Assembly: GCA_023432465.1 (NCBI GenBank)
Contig: JAEYUO010000035.1
Span: forward strand, 1-64,000
Reading direction: 5' to 3'
DNA: 64,000 bases
Origin: Planctomycetota bacterium
GTDB taxonomy: Bacteria; Planctomycetota; Phycisphaerae; Phycisphaerales; UBA1924
Shown here: piece by piece, positions 9,519 to 19,800 of the stretch
Layout of the letters: each line of letters starts with the position of its first letter
Position numbering within the stretch: position 1 is the first letter of the stretch
Made by a program: the position numbers and the translations under genes
Notes under the pieces: generated by a model
The model's input: only the letters and a program-made list of their open reading frames with translations
Told to the model about the DNA's origin: nothing
The model's database searches: none

Positions 9519-11297
9519 ATGAACCGTCTCCGTGGAATGATTGTCTGTGCCGGCGTCTCGCTCAGCCTGCTCTCGGGCATGGCCATGGCCGTGCCGCCCG
9601 TGTTTGAGAAGACCCCAAAGGACGCGATGTTCGTCATCGCGGTTCCCAGCACCCAGAAGTTCGAAAAGAGCCTGCAGTCGCTGACCACGGCCGCGGAGAT
9701 CCCTTTCCCCCTGCCGGGTATCGAGGACCTGCTCGCGATGGGCGGCATCGCCGAGGGGCTCGACATGGCCAGCTCGGTGGCGATCGTGATCATGCCCCCC
9801 GCGCCCGGCGCCGATGCGGCGGAACTTGAGGACATGCAGGGTCGCTCGATCATCATGCTCCCGGTGAAGGATTACGCCGCGTTCCTTCAGAACTTCAACG
9901 CCAAGCCGGGCCAAGCCGGCGGCATCGATTCCGTCAACGTGAACGGCAACGACGCCTTCGTCCGCAACCTCGGCGATGGCTACGCGATCATGGCTTCCAA
10001 GGAGGCGATGGTCTCAGGCTTCAAGCCCGGCAACCCCACCGTGAAGGCCGACATGGGCAAGCTCGGCGAGCGGATCTCCGACACCGCCGAAGTGGTGATC
10101 CTGGTCAACATGGAGGTCGCCCGGCCGTTCCTGGAGCAGAGCGCCAAGGCTGCTCAGGACCGCATGGCGGACCAGATGGCGATGATGGGCATGGAGGGCG
10201 GCAACGGCGGCGACAGCCCGCTCATGGACTGGGTCTCCAAGTCCATCGTCTCCGATGCCAAGACGGTCGTCGCAGGCCTGAAGGCCGGCGGCCTCGGGGC
10301 TTCGCTGGAGATGTCCGCGAACTTCAAGGAAGGCTCGCCGATGTCGGCCGCATTCCAGGCCGCGGGCAACGCCGGCACGCTGCTCTCCAAGCTTCCCAAC
10401 ACGCAGTACCTGCTCGCCGGCGCGATCGACACCAGCTCGCCCGGCGTGAAGAAGATGCTCCGCGACCTTGCGGCCAAGACCAAGGAGTCCGCTCCGGCCG
10501 ATGCGCCCCAGATGTTCACCGGTGCGATGGCGGATGCGGACGGCCAGTCCGTCGTGGTCGGGATGAACCCGACCATGCTCATGGGCGGCGGAGTGCTGAC
10601 CAACACCGTCAACTTCACCAGCACCCGCGATCCCGCCAAGACCGTCGCGGGCGTCAAGTCCGAGATGGAGAGCCTCAACGGCAAGTCCTTCCAGGGCATG
10701 AGCTACGAAGCATCCTTCAAGGATGGCGCGGCGAAGGTCGGCGAGAAGTCGGTTGATGTGTGGCAGGTCAAAATGCAGTCCGATGCCGGGGACGGCACCA
10801 GCGTTCAGGCGGCGTCGATGATCTTCGGGCCCCAAGGCGGTCCCGGCGGCTACCTCGCCGCGGTCGATGGCGGCGTCCTCCGCACCTTCGCCAAGAACTC
10901 GGCCCTGATGTCCGCGGCGTTCAAGTCCGCGGCCGGTGGAGACAGCCTCGCCTCCGACACCCTGATCAAGCAGGTCGGCGGGCAGCTTCCCTCGGGCCGC
11001 ATCGCCGAGGCGTACATCGGCTCCCGAAACATCGTTGACATGCTGGTCCCGATGGCCGCGATGCTCGGCGTTCAAGTTGACCCCGATGCGATCCCGGCGC
11101 AGCTCCCCCCAATCGGGTTGGCGATCGCCGGCGAAGGCGGGTCGGCCCACCTGTCCATCTTCCTGCCTGCCCCGGTCCTCAAGACCGTCTGGGTGGTCGG
11201 AGACGGCCTGCTCCCGCAGCTTGGCGGGATGGGCGGCTTTGGCGATATGGGCGATGAGCCTGCCGACGACGATGCCACTGGACAGCCCCGATTCTGA
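9519..11297 (+). CDS. Exported protein of unknown function
   Basis: 592 residues. A clear signal peptide (MNRLRGMIVCAGVSLSLLSG, with cleavage likely after MAMA-) and a strong Shine-Dalgarno (AGGAAAGGAA, about 9 bases upstream) fix the start at ATG 9519. The mature part opens with VFEKTPKDAMFVIAVPS, a pattern seen in planctomycete exported proteins whose domains assess a per-residue alpha/beta repeat, but I do not recognise a named family with confidence. Met-rich stretches occur near residues 207-220 (MADQMAMMGMEGG) and at the C-terminus (GGMGGFGDMGDEP). There is no dockerin-like tail and no membrane anchor beyond the signal peptide. The gene is monocistronic, closed by the terminator at 11335-11375. 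Confidence 0.8.
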   Translation: MNRLRGMIVCAGVSLSLLSGMAMAVPPVFEKTPKDAMFVIAVPSTQKFEKSLQSLTTAAEIPFPLPGIEDLLAMGGIAEGLDMASSVAIVIMPPAPGADAAELEDMQGRSIIMLPVKDYAAFLQNFNAKPGQAGGIDSVNVNGNDAFVRNLGDGYAIMASKEAMVSGFKPGNPTVKADMGKLGERISDTAEVVILVNMEVARPFLEQSAKAAQDRMADQMAMMGMEGGNGGDSPLMDWVSKSIVSDAKTVVAGLKAGGLGASLEMSANFKEGSPMSAAFQAAGNAGTLLSKLPNTQYLLAGAIDTSSPGVKKMLRDLAAKTKESAPADAPQMFTGAMADADGQSVVVGMNPTMLMGGGVLTNTVNFTSTRDPAKTVAGVKSEMESLNGKSFQGMSYEASFKDGAAKVGEKSVDVWQVKMQSDAGDGTSVQAASMIFGPQGGPGGYLAAVDGGVLRTFAKNSALMSAAFKSAAGGDSLASDTLIKQVGGQLPSGRIAEAYIGSRNIVDMLVPMAAMLGVQVDPDAIPAQLPPIGLAIAGEGGSAHLSIFLPAPVLKTVWVVGDGLLPQLGGMGGFGDMGDEPADDDATGQPRF

Positions 11298-11334
11298 CGC
11301 TATACTGAGTCTCGATCAACTAGCCCCCCCCCCC

Positions 11335-11375
11335 GAGGGCTCGCTGGCAACGTGCCGCGGGCCCTCTTTATTTTT
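11335..11375 (+). terminator. Intrinsic terminator after the exported protein gene
   Basis: A 10-bp stem GAGGGCTCGC/GCGGGCCCTC (one G-U pair), extended inward by GGCA/TGCC around an ACG loop, is followed immediately by TTTATTTTT. It ends transcription of the 9519-11297 gene, 37 bases past its stop. It lies 26 bases before the folP start, so folP must be transcribed by read-through or from a promoter overlapping the terminator. Confidence 0.85.
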
Positions 11376-11400
11376 GCAACGTGGATTTCGCCACTCCGCC

Positions 11401-12312
11401 ATGCCTCCCCGCATTTGGCAACTCGGTCACGGCAAGTCGATCACGCTGGATCGCCCTGTCCTGATCGCGATTCTCAATCTCACTCCCGACAGTTTTTCAG
11501 ACGGGGGCGAGCTTCCTACGGCGGAGGCCGCGGCGATCGCGGCTGACATGGCCGTTCGCAATGGCGCGGACATGCTCGACATCGGCGGCGAATCCACTCG
11601 ACCCGGCGCTGTGCGTGTTCCCGCCGAGGAGCAGATCCGCCGGGTTGTGCCGGCGATTCGTGCGATCCGCGCGCAGAACTCGGACATCCCGATCAGCGTG
11701 GATACGACTCTCGCGCCGGTTGCCGCCGCCGCGATCGACGTGGGCGCCGATGCGGTGAACGACGTTTCAGCGGGCCTGGAAGATGATTCGATGCTGAAGC
11801 TGGTCGCGGCTCGGCGCTGCGGGTTGATCCTCATGCACCGCCTCCGAACGCCCGACCGGGACCGCTTCTCAGATCAGTATCAGACGCCCCCGGAGTACCC
11901 CGGCCCGGGCGGCGTAGCCGGCGCGGTGATGGAGTTTCTTGACCGTCGAGCCCGAGCCGCGATCGATGCCGGGGTCAGATCGGAATGCATCGTGCTGGAC
12001 CCGGGGCTCGGCTTCGGCAAGACGGTCGAACAGAACCTCGAACTCATTCGGTCGACTCCGCGGCTGACGGCGCTCGGGTATCCGATTCTCAGCGCCCTGA
12101 GCCGGAAGAGCTTCACCGCCCGGGCGGCCGGGCTTGGCCCGGACACGGACCCTCGCGAGCGGGTCGCAGCGTCGGTCGGCCTCTCGGTCGCACACCTCTG
12201 CGCTGGAGCGAATCTCTTCCGGGTTCATGATTTGCGGGAGCATCGCGATGCGATGAACGCAGCGTGGTCGGCCATCAAGTCTTCCTCACAAAGCCCTATC
12301 GGACCTTGGTGA
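11401..12312 (+). CDS. folP: Dihydropteroate synthase
   Basis: 303 residues. FolP condenses 6-hydroxymethyl-7,8-dihydropterin pyrophosphate with p-aminobenzoate to make 7,8-dihydropteroate in folate synthesis. All signature motifs are present: NLTPDSFSDGG near residue 28, DIGGESTRPGA near 60, the substrate-contacting SVDTT near 99, NDVSAG near 119, DPGLGFGKTVEQN near 200 and LSRKSF near 232. The start is the ATG directly upstream of the conserved region (PPRIWQLG); no clear Shine-Dalgarno precedes it. The frame continues far upstream through the preceding gene but that part is not homologous. Neighbours are not folate genes. Confidence 0.95.
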   Translation: MPPRIWQLGHGKSITLDRPVLIAILNLTPDSFSDGGELPTAEAAAIAADMAVRNGADMLDIGGESTRPGAVRVPAEEQIRRVVPAIRAIRAQNSDIPISVDTTLAPVAAAAIDVGADAVNDVSAGLEDDSMLKLVAARRCGLILMHRLRTPDRDRFSDQYQTPPEYPGPGGVAGAVMEFLDRRARAAIDAGVRSECIVLDPGLGFGKTVEQNLELIRSTPRLTALGYPILSALSRKSFTARAAGLGPDTDPRERVAASVGLSVAHLCAGANLFRVHDLREHRDAMNAAWSAIKSSSQSPIGPW

Positions 12313-12357
12313 TTTCTGCGCCTGCCTGCGGCCGGCGGGCATCGGAGGCGTAGAATC
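12311..12357. promoter_or_regulatory. Imperfect hairpin after folP
   Basis: GATTTCTGCGCCT on the left can pair with AGGCGTAGAATC on the right, with inner CC..GG pairs around a GC-rich loop. It overlaps the folP stop codon and lies about 130 bases before trxA. There is no T-tract, so it is a weak terminator candidate or an mRNA-stability element; the right arm also contains TAGAAT, which could act as a -10 element. Confidence 0.3.
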
Positions 12358-12489
12358 ACCCCTGACTCTTCTTGGCCAAGGTGGCCCCGAAGATTCTCCC
12401 CGGGCGTGTGCGGCGTGCCGCGGCCGATCCCGAGCAAACGGGCGGTGGGGTTCCCCGGGGCATGGTTCACACTCAAGGAAACGAAACGA

Positions 12490-12822
12490 ATGGCAAGCGC
12501 GAACGTCGTGGAGTTCACCGACGGCAACTTCCAGAACGAAGTCCTCGCCTCCGACCAGCCCGTCCTCGTCGACTTCTGGGCGGAGTGGTGCATGCCCTGC
12601 AAGATGCTGACGCCCACGATCGAGGCGATCGCCGATGAGTTCAAGGGCAAGGTCAAAGTCGGCAAGGTCGATACCGATGCCAACCGCGAGACGGCCGTGA
12701 AGTACGCCATCTCGGCGATCCCGACGGTCATCATCTTCAAGAACGGTCAGGTTGCCAAGAAGTTCGTGGGGCTGCAGAGCAAGAACGACTTTGTTGCGGC
12801 CCTCGACGCGCTGTCCACCTGA
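12490..12822 (+). CDS. trxA: Thioredoxin with CMPC active site
   Basis: 110 residues, the usual length of thioredoxin. It reduces protein disulfides in the cytoplasm, itself reduced by thioredoxin reductase. The redox motif is WAEWCMPCKML (residues about 29-39), where most thioredoxins have WCGPC; the cis-Pro loop AISAIPTVIIF and the closing helix are standard. The start ATG 12490 has AAGGAAA 8 bases upstream. Because the family match is complete apart from the Gly-to-Met change in the CxxC loop, I call it a functional thioredoxin; the change may tune redox potential or partner choice. Confidence 0.93.
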   Translation: MASANVVEFTDGNFQNEVLASDQPVLVDFWAEWCMPCKMLTPTIEAIADEFKGKVKVGKVDTDANRETAVKYAISAIPTVIIFKNGQVAKKFVGLQSKNDFVAALDALST

Positions 12823-12828
12823 GCCCCG

Positions 12829-12853
12829 GGACGCGGCCATCGCGTCCGATTGT
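12829..12853 (+). terminator. Possible weak terminator after trxA
   Basis: GGACGCG and CGCGTCC pair perfectly around GCCAT just after the trxA stop, followed by GATTGTTTG. The T-rich part is poor, and the next gene starts 22 bases past the stem on the same strand, so read-through is likely. Confidence 0.4.
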
Positions 12854-12868
12854 TTGTGAGAACCCATC

Positions 12869-14071
12869 ATGGCGGGCAAGAACGGCATCGGCGGGGAGTC
12901 CCGCGGCGGCAACACGAAGAAGACCACCCTCCGGACCGGCACCGGCGATCGGCGCATCCGCTGCGGTGTCGTCGGCGTTGGTCGCATGGGCCGGCACCAC
13001 GCCCGCGTGTATCACCAGCTTCCCGATACCGAGCTTGTCGGCATCGTGGATGCCAACCTTGATCGCGCCGGCGATGTCGCCGACCAGTGGGGCTGCCGAG
13101 CGTTCTCATCGGTCGAGAAGCTCATCTCCGCCGGGGTCGATGCCGTCAGCGTCGCCGTTCCCACAACCCATCATCGCCGCGTCGCGGAGGAACTCCTCGC
13201 CGCCGGTGTCGCCTGCCTGATCGAGAAACCCCTCGCCGGGAGCGTCGAGGATGCCGGCGCCATCAAGGATGCCGCCGATCGCTCATCGGGCGTGCTGATG
13301 GTCGGCCACATCGAGCGGTTCAACCCGATCATGCGTGCCCTGCAGAAGGAACGCATCAACGGGCTGCCGATCGTGCCGCGATTCATGGAAGTGCATCGTG
13401 TCAGCCCGATGACGTTCCGCTCGGTCGATGTCGGAGTGGTCATGGACATGATGATCCATGACCTGGATGTCGTCCTGATGCTCATGGGCGGGCACGAGCC
13501 CGTGGAGATCTATGCGTCCGGCGTCCCGGTCATCACCGAGCACGAGGACATCTGCAACGCCCGGCTCGTGTTCGATCTGCCCCCCGGCCCCGACGGCCGC
13601 GGCGGCGGAAAGAGCGTCGCCAACGTCACGGCGTCGCGTCTGGCTTTGAAGACCGAGCGCATCACCCGCATCACCGGCGAGAACGCGTACATCAAGATCG
13701 ACTATGCCGCGAAGAAGGGCACGATCATCCGGCGCATCGCCAACGAGCTGCAGATGGACGAGTGCCGCGACCAGCTCCGCCGCGGCATCGACCTGACGGA
13801 CCTGAAGTGGCAGGAGCTGGTGAACATCGAGAACCTGGTGATCGACGATGCCGAGCCGATCGTCGCGGAGATCCGCGCGTTCCTGGATGCCGTCAAGGAC
13901 GGCGCCCAGCCGGAGATCGACGCGACGGCCGGGTTCGTGAACGTGCGGACGGCTCAGCGCATCGTTGAGGCGACCCGCGCCGACTGGCCGACCTGGAAGA
14001 CCAAGCCGCAGGTGACGACACAGGTGACGACGCGGCCTGTTTCTCCGGCGGGCGTCGCTTCCAAGTCGTAA
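12869..14071 (+). CDS. Gfo/Idh/MocA family NAD(P)-dependent oxidoreductase
   Basis: 400 residues. The N-terminal Rossmann fold begins after about 30 basic, Ser/Thr-rich residues: GVVGVGRMGRHHARVYH (dinucleotide loop), then IVDANLDRA. The family motif EKPLAG (about residue 117) and the C-terminal alpha/beta domain with a typical DLMIHDLD-like segment (MMIHDLDVVLMLMGG) follow. Family members oxidise or reduce sugars, inositols and nucleotide sugars; the specific substrate cannot be assigned. Its position after trxA, 46 bases away on the same strand, suggests co-transcription but no shared pathway. The extended N-terminus is unusual; a start inside it cannot be excluded. Confidence 0.87.
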   Translation: MAGKNGIGGESRGGNTKKTTLRTGTGDRRIRCGVVGVGRMGRHHARVYHQLPDTELVGIVDANLDRAGDVADQWGCRAFSSVEKLISAGVDAVSVAVPTTHHRRVAEELLAAGVACLIEKPLAGSVEDAGAIKDAADRSSGVLMVGHIERFNPIMRALQKERINGLPIVPRFMEVHRVSPMTFRSVDVGVVMDMMIHDLDVVLMLMGGHEPVEIYASGVPVITEHEDICNARLVFDLPPGPDGRGGGKSVANVTASRLALKTERITRITGENAYIKIDYAAKKGTIIRRIANELQMDECRDQLRRGIDLTDLKWQELVNIENLVIDDAEPIVAEIRAFLDAVKDGAQPEIDATAGFVNVRTAQRIVEATRADWPTWKTKPQVTTQVTTRPVSPAGVASKS

Positions 14072-14259
14072 CGGGCCCGCTTTGGGCCATCACGCCGGCC
14101 GCGAGAAGCCGAGCCCCTCGCCGGCGGCGGTCCGCACGGAGCACCCGCACGAAGCAGCCCGACCGTCAGGGACGGGGCTGTGCTCTGCCAGGCGCTTCCG
14201 ATGGGACTTCGCCGCCACTTTGAGCGGTGATCCGCATGGCCTCGCGGGCCTCGCGCGGA

Positions 14260-16248
14260 TCAATCACACCCGGCATACCAGTCCGACAAGAACGCGAAGA
14301 TGTCCAGGACCTCGGTGGTGCCGGAGTTGTCGTAGTCGGCATCGCCGCGGAACCAGTTGGTGAGGAAGATGTAGATATCGTGGACGGTGAGCACGCCGGA
14401 GTTGTCGTAGTCTGCGCGGCAGGGGGGCGTGCTGTCGCTGCGGAGTTGGGCGATGACGACGCCCTCATCCTCTACCGTGCCATTGAACTTGACGGAGAAG
14501 GCCACGTTGCCGGCGTTGTTGAGTGCGCCGGAGGTGCCGAGTTTGAAAGACATGATTGTGGGTGTGGGGCCGGCTTCGGTCTGCAGCGGCTGTCCAACGA
14601 TCGCCACGAGTTGAGCTCCGCCCTCAGGCGTGTAGCCGAGGATGGCGCGGTAACGGGAGTTCCAGGGATCCCCGATCCGCACGACATCCGCTTCAACAAC
14701 GATCGCGCCGTGGTCGTTCACCTGGAAGTCGCGGCCGACGTTCATGAACTCATACAGGCTGTAGTCGCCGATTGCCATGCCCTGTCGCAATGCAAGGCTC
14801 ACGCTGCCATCGCGTCCCGACCAGATACCGCGAGCATTGCTGCTGTTCACACCCGTACCCTGCAGTCGTGCAGCGAACGCGTACACGCCCGAGTGGGTGA
14901 CGCGGAGCGAGTCCGCAAGGGTGCTGTTCATAAACGTCTGACCGGCGGAACACCCCGGCGCGGCACTGCCGCCGCGAGCAAGCACATGAAGCCCGGTGGA
15001 AGAAGAAGAGAGGATTGACTGATTGTTGCTGGTCGTGACACCGGAGCCCGCGAGCACACCGACAAACACGGCATCGGAGCTCGCTGGCCACACGGTCCGA
15101 GAGGTGTTGCTGGTACCGACTGAGGAGAATGTGATGCCGGTAAGACCCGCGATGGGATCGCCAGCGACGGCGATTGGCACCGTCTGCGCCCCGCGTCGGA
15201 ACAAGCCGTGCCCGAGATACGCCCCGGTTGAGCGTGTGTAGCGAGTGGCGCTGAAGAGCACATCGCCGTTCGATGCCTGGACCGGGGCACGCGACCCATC
15301 ATGGATTGCACCGATCACTGGACCGTTGGGGTCCGAAGTGAGCGGGCTCATGGATCGAACAAGGAGTTGCGGCTGGCCAATTCCGCTGTCGCGCCAGACG
15401 GCGGTCGCGTTGGAGAGCGTGTTTCCCCCTACGACCACGCTCTGGACATCGCCGCCGCTGAGCAGGCCCAGGTAGAGCATGCTGCCCTGGGATGAATCAA
15501 AGGACTGAAAGCTCGAAAGGATGGCCCCGGATGTACCGGGGGCGACGGCGCCCTGCTCGATGCGGAGCGGATTGGAGCTTGAAGGCATCCACACGCCGGA
15601 GGTTTGCGAGACGCAGTTGTTTCGGCACACTTCGGCTGGAAGTGCGACGGCAGCAGGGCCCTGGCCGTGACTCACGATGAGCGGAGAGAGGGCCTGATAG
15701 GTTCCGACCGGAGTGGTTCCGGGAGCAGCTTCCCCCATTCGGGCGATGCGTTCGGCGCCTGTGGCGGAAACTCGCCATACCCCAAGATCGTTGACACCAC
15801 CGAGTACGCCAGTGCCGGTCAGGTTCGCACGCAGAAACACCTCGTCGTCCTGAGAGAGGTGGGCACTCTGGGCATCCCAAAAATACGTGGCGCTTTCGCT
15901 TCCCGGCGCGGGATCTCCCTGGCGCATGATCTTCGACCTGCCCAGGGGGGTGTGCATCCAAAGCCCGTCATCGGTAGAGCTGTAGGTCCCCGGACCCTGA
16001 AGCGAGGCGTAGAACAGCACCACGCCGTTGTCGTTGATCAACGGAGGTGGCAGCTGGACTGTCGAGTTGTTCATCAGGAATCGACGCAGCTCTGAGGGAC
16101 TGCCTGCGGAGGCGACCTGCCCCGTTCTCGCAATGATGGTCGCGTCGGCGAAGCAGGGGCTCGCCCATCCGACCATCCCGAGCACCGCGGCTCCGCAGAT
16201 TCCGACGTTCAGGCAGGTACCAGACAACACATGGATCCCGCAGCTCAT
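14260..16248 (-). CDS. Exported repeat protein with double dockerin-like C-terminus
   Basis: 662 residues from ATG 16248, chosen for its GGGAG Shine-Dalgarno 7 bases upstream; a TTG 33 bases earlier is the alternative. A signal peptide covers about the first 38 residues (ends SPCFADA). The body consists of degenerate repeats of about 90-110 residues with the recurring pattern G-x-V-x-F-x-A-x-L-x-G-x-GV ... GLW ... IxRxGDxAPG, probably a beta-propeller-like fold. The C-terminus has two dockerin-like modules in tandem, CRADYDNSGVLTVHDIYIF and ADYDNSGTTEVLDIFAF, ending in AGCD. Such Cys-capped dockerin tails are typical of Phycisphaerae surface proteins; what they bind is not known. A weak inverted repeat (GATCCGC/GCGGATC) sits at the 3' end. 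Confidence 0.82.
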   Translation of the reverse strand: MSCGIHVLSGTCLNVGICGAAVLGMVGWASPCFADATIIARTGQVASAGSPSELRRFLMNNSTVQLPPPLINDNGVVLFYASLQGPGTYSSTDDGLWMHTPLGRSKIMRQGDPAPGSESATYFWDAQSAHLSQDDEVFLRANLTGTGVLGGVNDLGVWRVSATGAERIARMGEAAPGTTPVGTYQALSPLIVSHGQGPAAVALPAEVCRNNCVSQTSGVWMPSSSNPLRIEQGAVAPGTSGAILSSFQSFDSSQGSMLYLGLLSGGDVQSVVVGGNTLSNATAVWRDSGIGQPQLLVRSMSPLTSDPNGPVIGAIHDGSRAPVQASNGDVLFSATRYTRSTGAYLGHGLFRRGAQTVPIAVAGDPIAGLTGITFSSVGTSNTSRTVWPASSDAVFVGVLAGSGVTTSNNQSILSSSSTGLHVLARGGSAAPGCSAGQTFMNSTLADSLRVTHSGVYAFAARLQGTGVNSSNARGIWSGRDGSVSLALRQGMAIGDYSLYEFMNVGRDFQVNDHGAIVVEADVVRIGDPWNSRYRAILGYTPEGGAQLVAIVGQPLQTEAGPTPTIMSFKLGTSGALNNAGNVAFSVKFNGTVEDEGVVIAQLRSDSTPPCRADYDNSGVLTVHDIYIFLTNWFRGDADYDNSGTTEVLDIFAFLSDWYAGCD

Positions 16249-16889
16249 GATGCGACTCCCGCTGAATGACTTTGCGTCCAACAGCGAGATTCGACACCCT
16301 TAATAGGTGTGTTTAGAAGCAACCTATTTGTGGGACAGCAATCCGGTGTGAGTGGACGAGATGGGCAATCACGAGCGGTTGTATCGGATCTGCGGTCTCG
16401 AGCGGTGCCGGACCGAGAACAACCCAAAATGGGGAGCGGTGTCTCGCTTGAGCCGCGAAACAAGCGAGTTGCAGCCCATAGCGCGGTAGTCGGGCGTTCT
16501 CGAGAGGTGCGAGCACTTTGCTCAGCGATTGGGAAGTCGACTGCCCCATGTATGGGACAAGTCGAGACGTGGGTGCCCACAATGGGGCATTCATCGCTCC
16601 GGCGAGTGAGTGGTCTGCGCATGTTTATCCACAATCATGGTGGAAGGGCGAAGCAGGGAATCGGCACGAAACATACTCGACGGAAGCGCAATGTGCGAAC
16701 GAATCGCGAAGAGCTTTTTCTTGAGATTCTGGCGCGAGTTCTGCAAATACCCCTGTTCGCGGGATTGTGCCGTCTGGCGATCGTGTGATAAACCATGTGC
16801 AGGGGAATCGGTTGTCCCCCTGTTTCGGCAGGAGTGCGTAACCATCCGAGGCGCGATGGCGCTTGCTCGGTGGGAAAGGTCGGTTATCC
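16249..16889. other. 641-base gene-free region between divergent secreted-protein genes
   Basis: No convincing gene is present: the short open frames on both strands lack family features and biased codon use. Base composition looks less GC-rich than the flanks. It must hold the promoters of both flanking genes. Structure seen: an imperfect hairpin at 16542-16589 and a single perfect DnaA-box-like 9-mer TTATCCACA at 16625-16633, which is expected by chance about once in two windows of this size. Confidence 0.6.
16542..16589. promoter_or_regulatory. Long imperfect hairpin in the divergent intergenic region
   Basis: TGCCCCAT pairs with ATGGGGCA, and inside these TGGG pairs with CCCA, around a 19-base loop. 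The element lies about 300 bases from either flanking start codon. It is either an operator-like dyad or an RNA hairpin in a long leader; no T-tract follows, so it is not an ordinary terminator. Confidence 0.3.
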
Positions 16890-19800
16890 ATGCTGTGTGT
16901 TCAGTCCATCCGTTCGGTGGTCGCCGCGTGCCTGTCGACATTGCTCCTCGGCGCGCCTTCGGCGATTGCGCAGCCGTGCCCTCCCCAACCGTTGCCGGCG
17001 GGAGAAGTCATCGCGGCGAATGCGACTGAACTGGCCGCGGCGGTCGCGGATCCGACGGTGACTCGCATTTACCTGCCGTGCGGGAACGACTACTCGTTGA
17101 CAGCTCCGCAGATCGCAGGAAGCGGACTCCTGGTGACCCGAACGCTAGAGGTGATCGGGTGCGGATGCGGAGTTGGTGAGCGGCCCACGATCCGGGGTGT
17201 GTCTGATTACCCCGTCAACTGCGATGCGGCGATGAACGGCCCGATGCCGAGTTTCACCGATGAGTTTCGGCTGTTTCTCGTCACATCCGGTCGGCTGACC
17301 CTTGTCAACCTTCATCTGACGCGCGGCGCCGCCCTGATTCCGGGCACGGCGAACGGTGGCGTGGTCTGGGTGCAGAACAATGCCTCGCTGACCATGCGGA
17401 ACTGCTTTGTCGAAGAGAATGTGGCCCTTAACGACGGCGGCGCGTTGTACATCGAGAGCGGCCCCAACGCTGCGGAGATCGAGAGTTGCACGTTTGAGCG
17501 CAATGCGGCGCTCAATCAGGGCGGCGCGATTCGTTCGCAGCAGTTGCTGAATCTGCTGGATACGGTGTTTGAGTGCAACATCGCGGGCCAGCCGAATGCC
17601 GCCGAGGGATCGCTGCTTGGCAGCGGCGGCGCCGTCTACGCGAGCGACGGAACCCGCATCCAGAAGCTCGCAGTCGGGGACGGTGGCCAGCGCCCGCTGT
17701 TTGAGAGGAATCGGGCGGGCAACGGCGGCGCGCTGTACCTGGTCGGCTCGGCAGGCAATCCGCCATCGCAGATCATCCTCGAGGCTGATTTTTTCCTGAA
17801 CACCGCGAGCATTGATGGCGGAGCGATATTTGCGGAGAACGACCAGTCGATGTTTGTTGGACATTCCCGCTTCGGTGGGGAGCTGGTCGACTGCGACCAC
17901 GACGGCGAGCTCCCCGCGAACGGATCGAACGGGAATCGTGCCGGTGTGGGTGGTGGCGCCTTTTACTGCAAGAGTTTCTCAAAGACTCCGCCCCAGTTTC
18001 TGGCGTGCATCTTTGATGGGAACTCCTCGGGCGGCGGTGGCGGCGCGGTCCAGCACTTCAGCGACACGCCCGGCTATTACGACCATTGCGATTTCATCCG
18101 GAACACGGCGGGCACCAACGGCGGGGCAGCGGATTGCCGAAACTCCAGTCGGCCTTCGTTCAACGATTGCCGATTCACTCTTAACACGGCAGGCGGCGCG
18201 GTCGGAGGCCGCGGCGGAGCCGTGAGCATGATCAATGGTCGAGCGGTCACGTTCAGCGATGCCGATTCCCGGTTCTACAACTGTGTATTCTCGCGGAACT
18301 CGGTCATCGGACCGGGCGCTGAGGGCGGTTCGGTTTACATTGACTCCGCTGGCCCCGCGTTCCTTCACTGCACGATCGCGTATGACGGATCCGGCCAAGC
18401 GGGTGTTTGGGCGAAAGCCCCGAGTCCGCTGAACGGGCTCACGCCACGTCCCCGGTTCTACAACTCCATCGTGTTCCGCGCGTGCCGCGGGGTGGCTGAC
18501 TGCGAGAACTCACTCCCTCTTGCATTTGTCGAGCAGACGAACGTCCTGACCTATCTGGATGTCCAGCATTCAGACATCCGCATGCCGACTGACGCACTGG
18601 ACGACTTCTTCGCCGGGCTGGCGGGGAACATCAACTGCGATCCGCTGCTGGAGTTGAGCGACCTCGCGAACTCGCCGGATGATGTGCACCTCATGGAGTG
18701 CTCCCCCTGCATCGACAGGGGCCAGTACGCGCTCACGCAGTCTGAGTTCTCGCCAATGGACTTGGGACGATTTGTGTTCTACCCGCGCCCGGGTGCGGGC
18801 GAACCGGCGGTCTCCGTGGGGCCGGAGGACTTTGACTTTGATGACCTCTGCTCGGACCTGACCGGGTATGTCGATCCACAGTTTGCGATTGAGTTCGGCG
18901 GAGTATTGCCGACACCAACGGACTTGATCGCCCCTCGTGTGACGACGCCGCGGCCGCTCGCGTGCGAAGTGGACATGGGTGCCGACGAGTTTGAACGGGA
19001 GCTTGATGACATCCTGTCGTTGTACTGCGATCCGATGGGAGATGGAGAGGATCTGGTCTTTGTGACCAGCGCGACCGCCTGCGACCCTCTCGGGCAGGGT
19101 GAGGCGGCGTGCGGGCCGTTCTGTGAAGGCGAGACGTTGTGTCTTTCGGGTGTCTTCGAGGGTCTTTGCCCAACGGGCGTGACCTATCAGTGGTACTTCC
19201 AGGATGCACCAACCAACGACCCGGCGATCTGCGGGCCGCTGGTGACAGCGTTTGAGCCGCTGGTCGATAACGGGCGCATTACCGGGTCGGCCACCGCGAA
19301 CCTCTGTTTCTCGCAGTTTGTGCGATGCGACTCGGGGTGCTATCGGTTGCGCATCACGCGGCCGACGTGCATGGCCCCTGCGGATTTCCTGTGCTTCGAG
19401 GTCCCGCTCCGCGGAACGGCCTCGCCGGTGTTTGTCTGCGAGGATTTCATCGAAGTCGAGGTCTGCATCGAGGTGTATCAGGCTCCGGAGATCCTCGTTG
19501 ATCCTCTCCCTGCTACGGTCTGCCTCGGCGGGACGCAGCAACTCTGCGCTCAGATTGAGGTGCCCCCGGGCTGCGAACCTCAGTGCATCTGGTACAAGGT
19601 CGTCGGCACGCCGGACGATGTCAATGCCCAAATGTTCCCGGTGGACGACATGCGTGTCTGTCCGCTGGATGTGCCGCTCGCCGGCATCACGTGCAGCGAC
19701 AGTTCGCTTGGCGGCGGGATCTACAACTGCTGCCTGACGTTCGCGCCGGCGATGTATGACCACGCGGGCAGTTACTACGTGGTCGTCACGTGCGGCAGCC

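Noticed and set aside
14228..14262. Inverted repeat GATCCGC/GCGGATC at the 3' end of the dockerin protein gene as a terminator
   Set aside because: It overlaps the end of the coding sequence and no T-tract follows on the minus strand, so the call is not supported.
16625..16633. Perfect DnaA-box 9-mer TTATCCACA, possible origin
   Set aside because: A single box is expected by chance in a window of this size, and no dnaA, dnaN or box cluster is near.
16309..16788. Open frames on both strands in the 641-base gap
   Set aside because: Arg/Ser-rich translations with no domain, no credible ribosome site and overlapping opposite frames.
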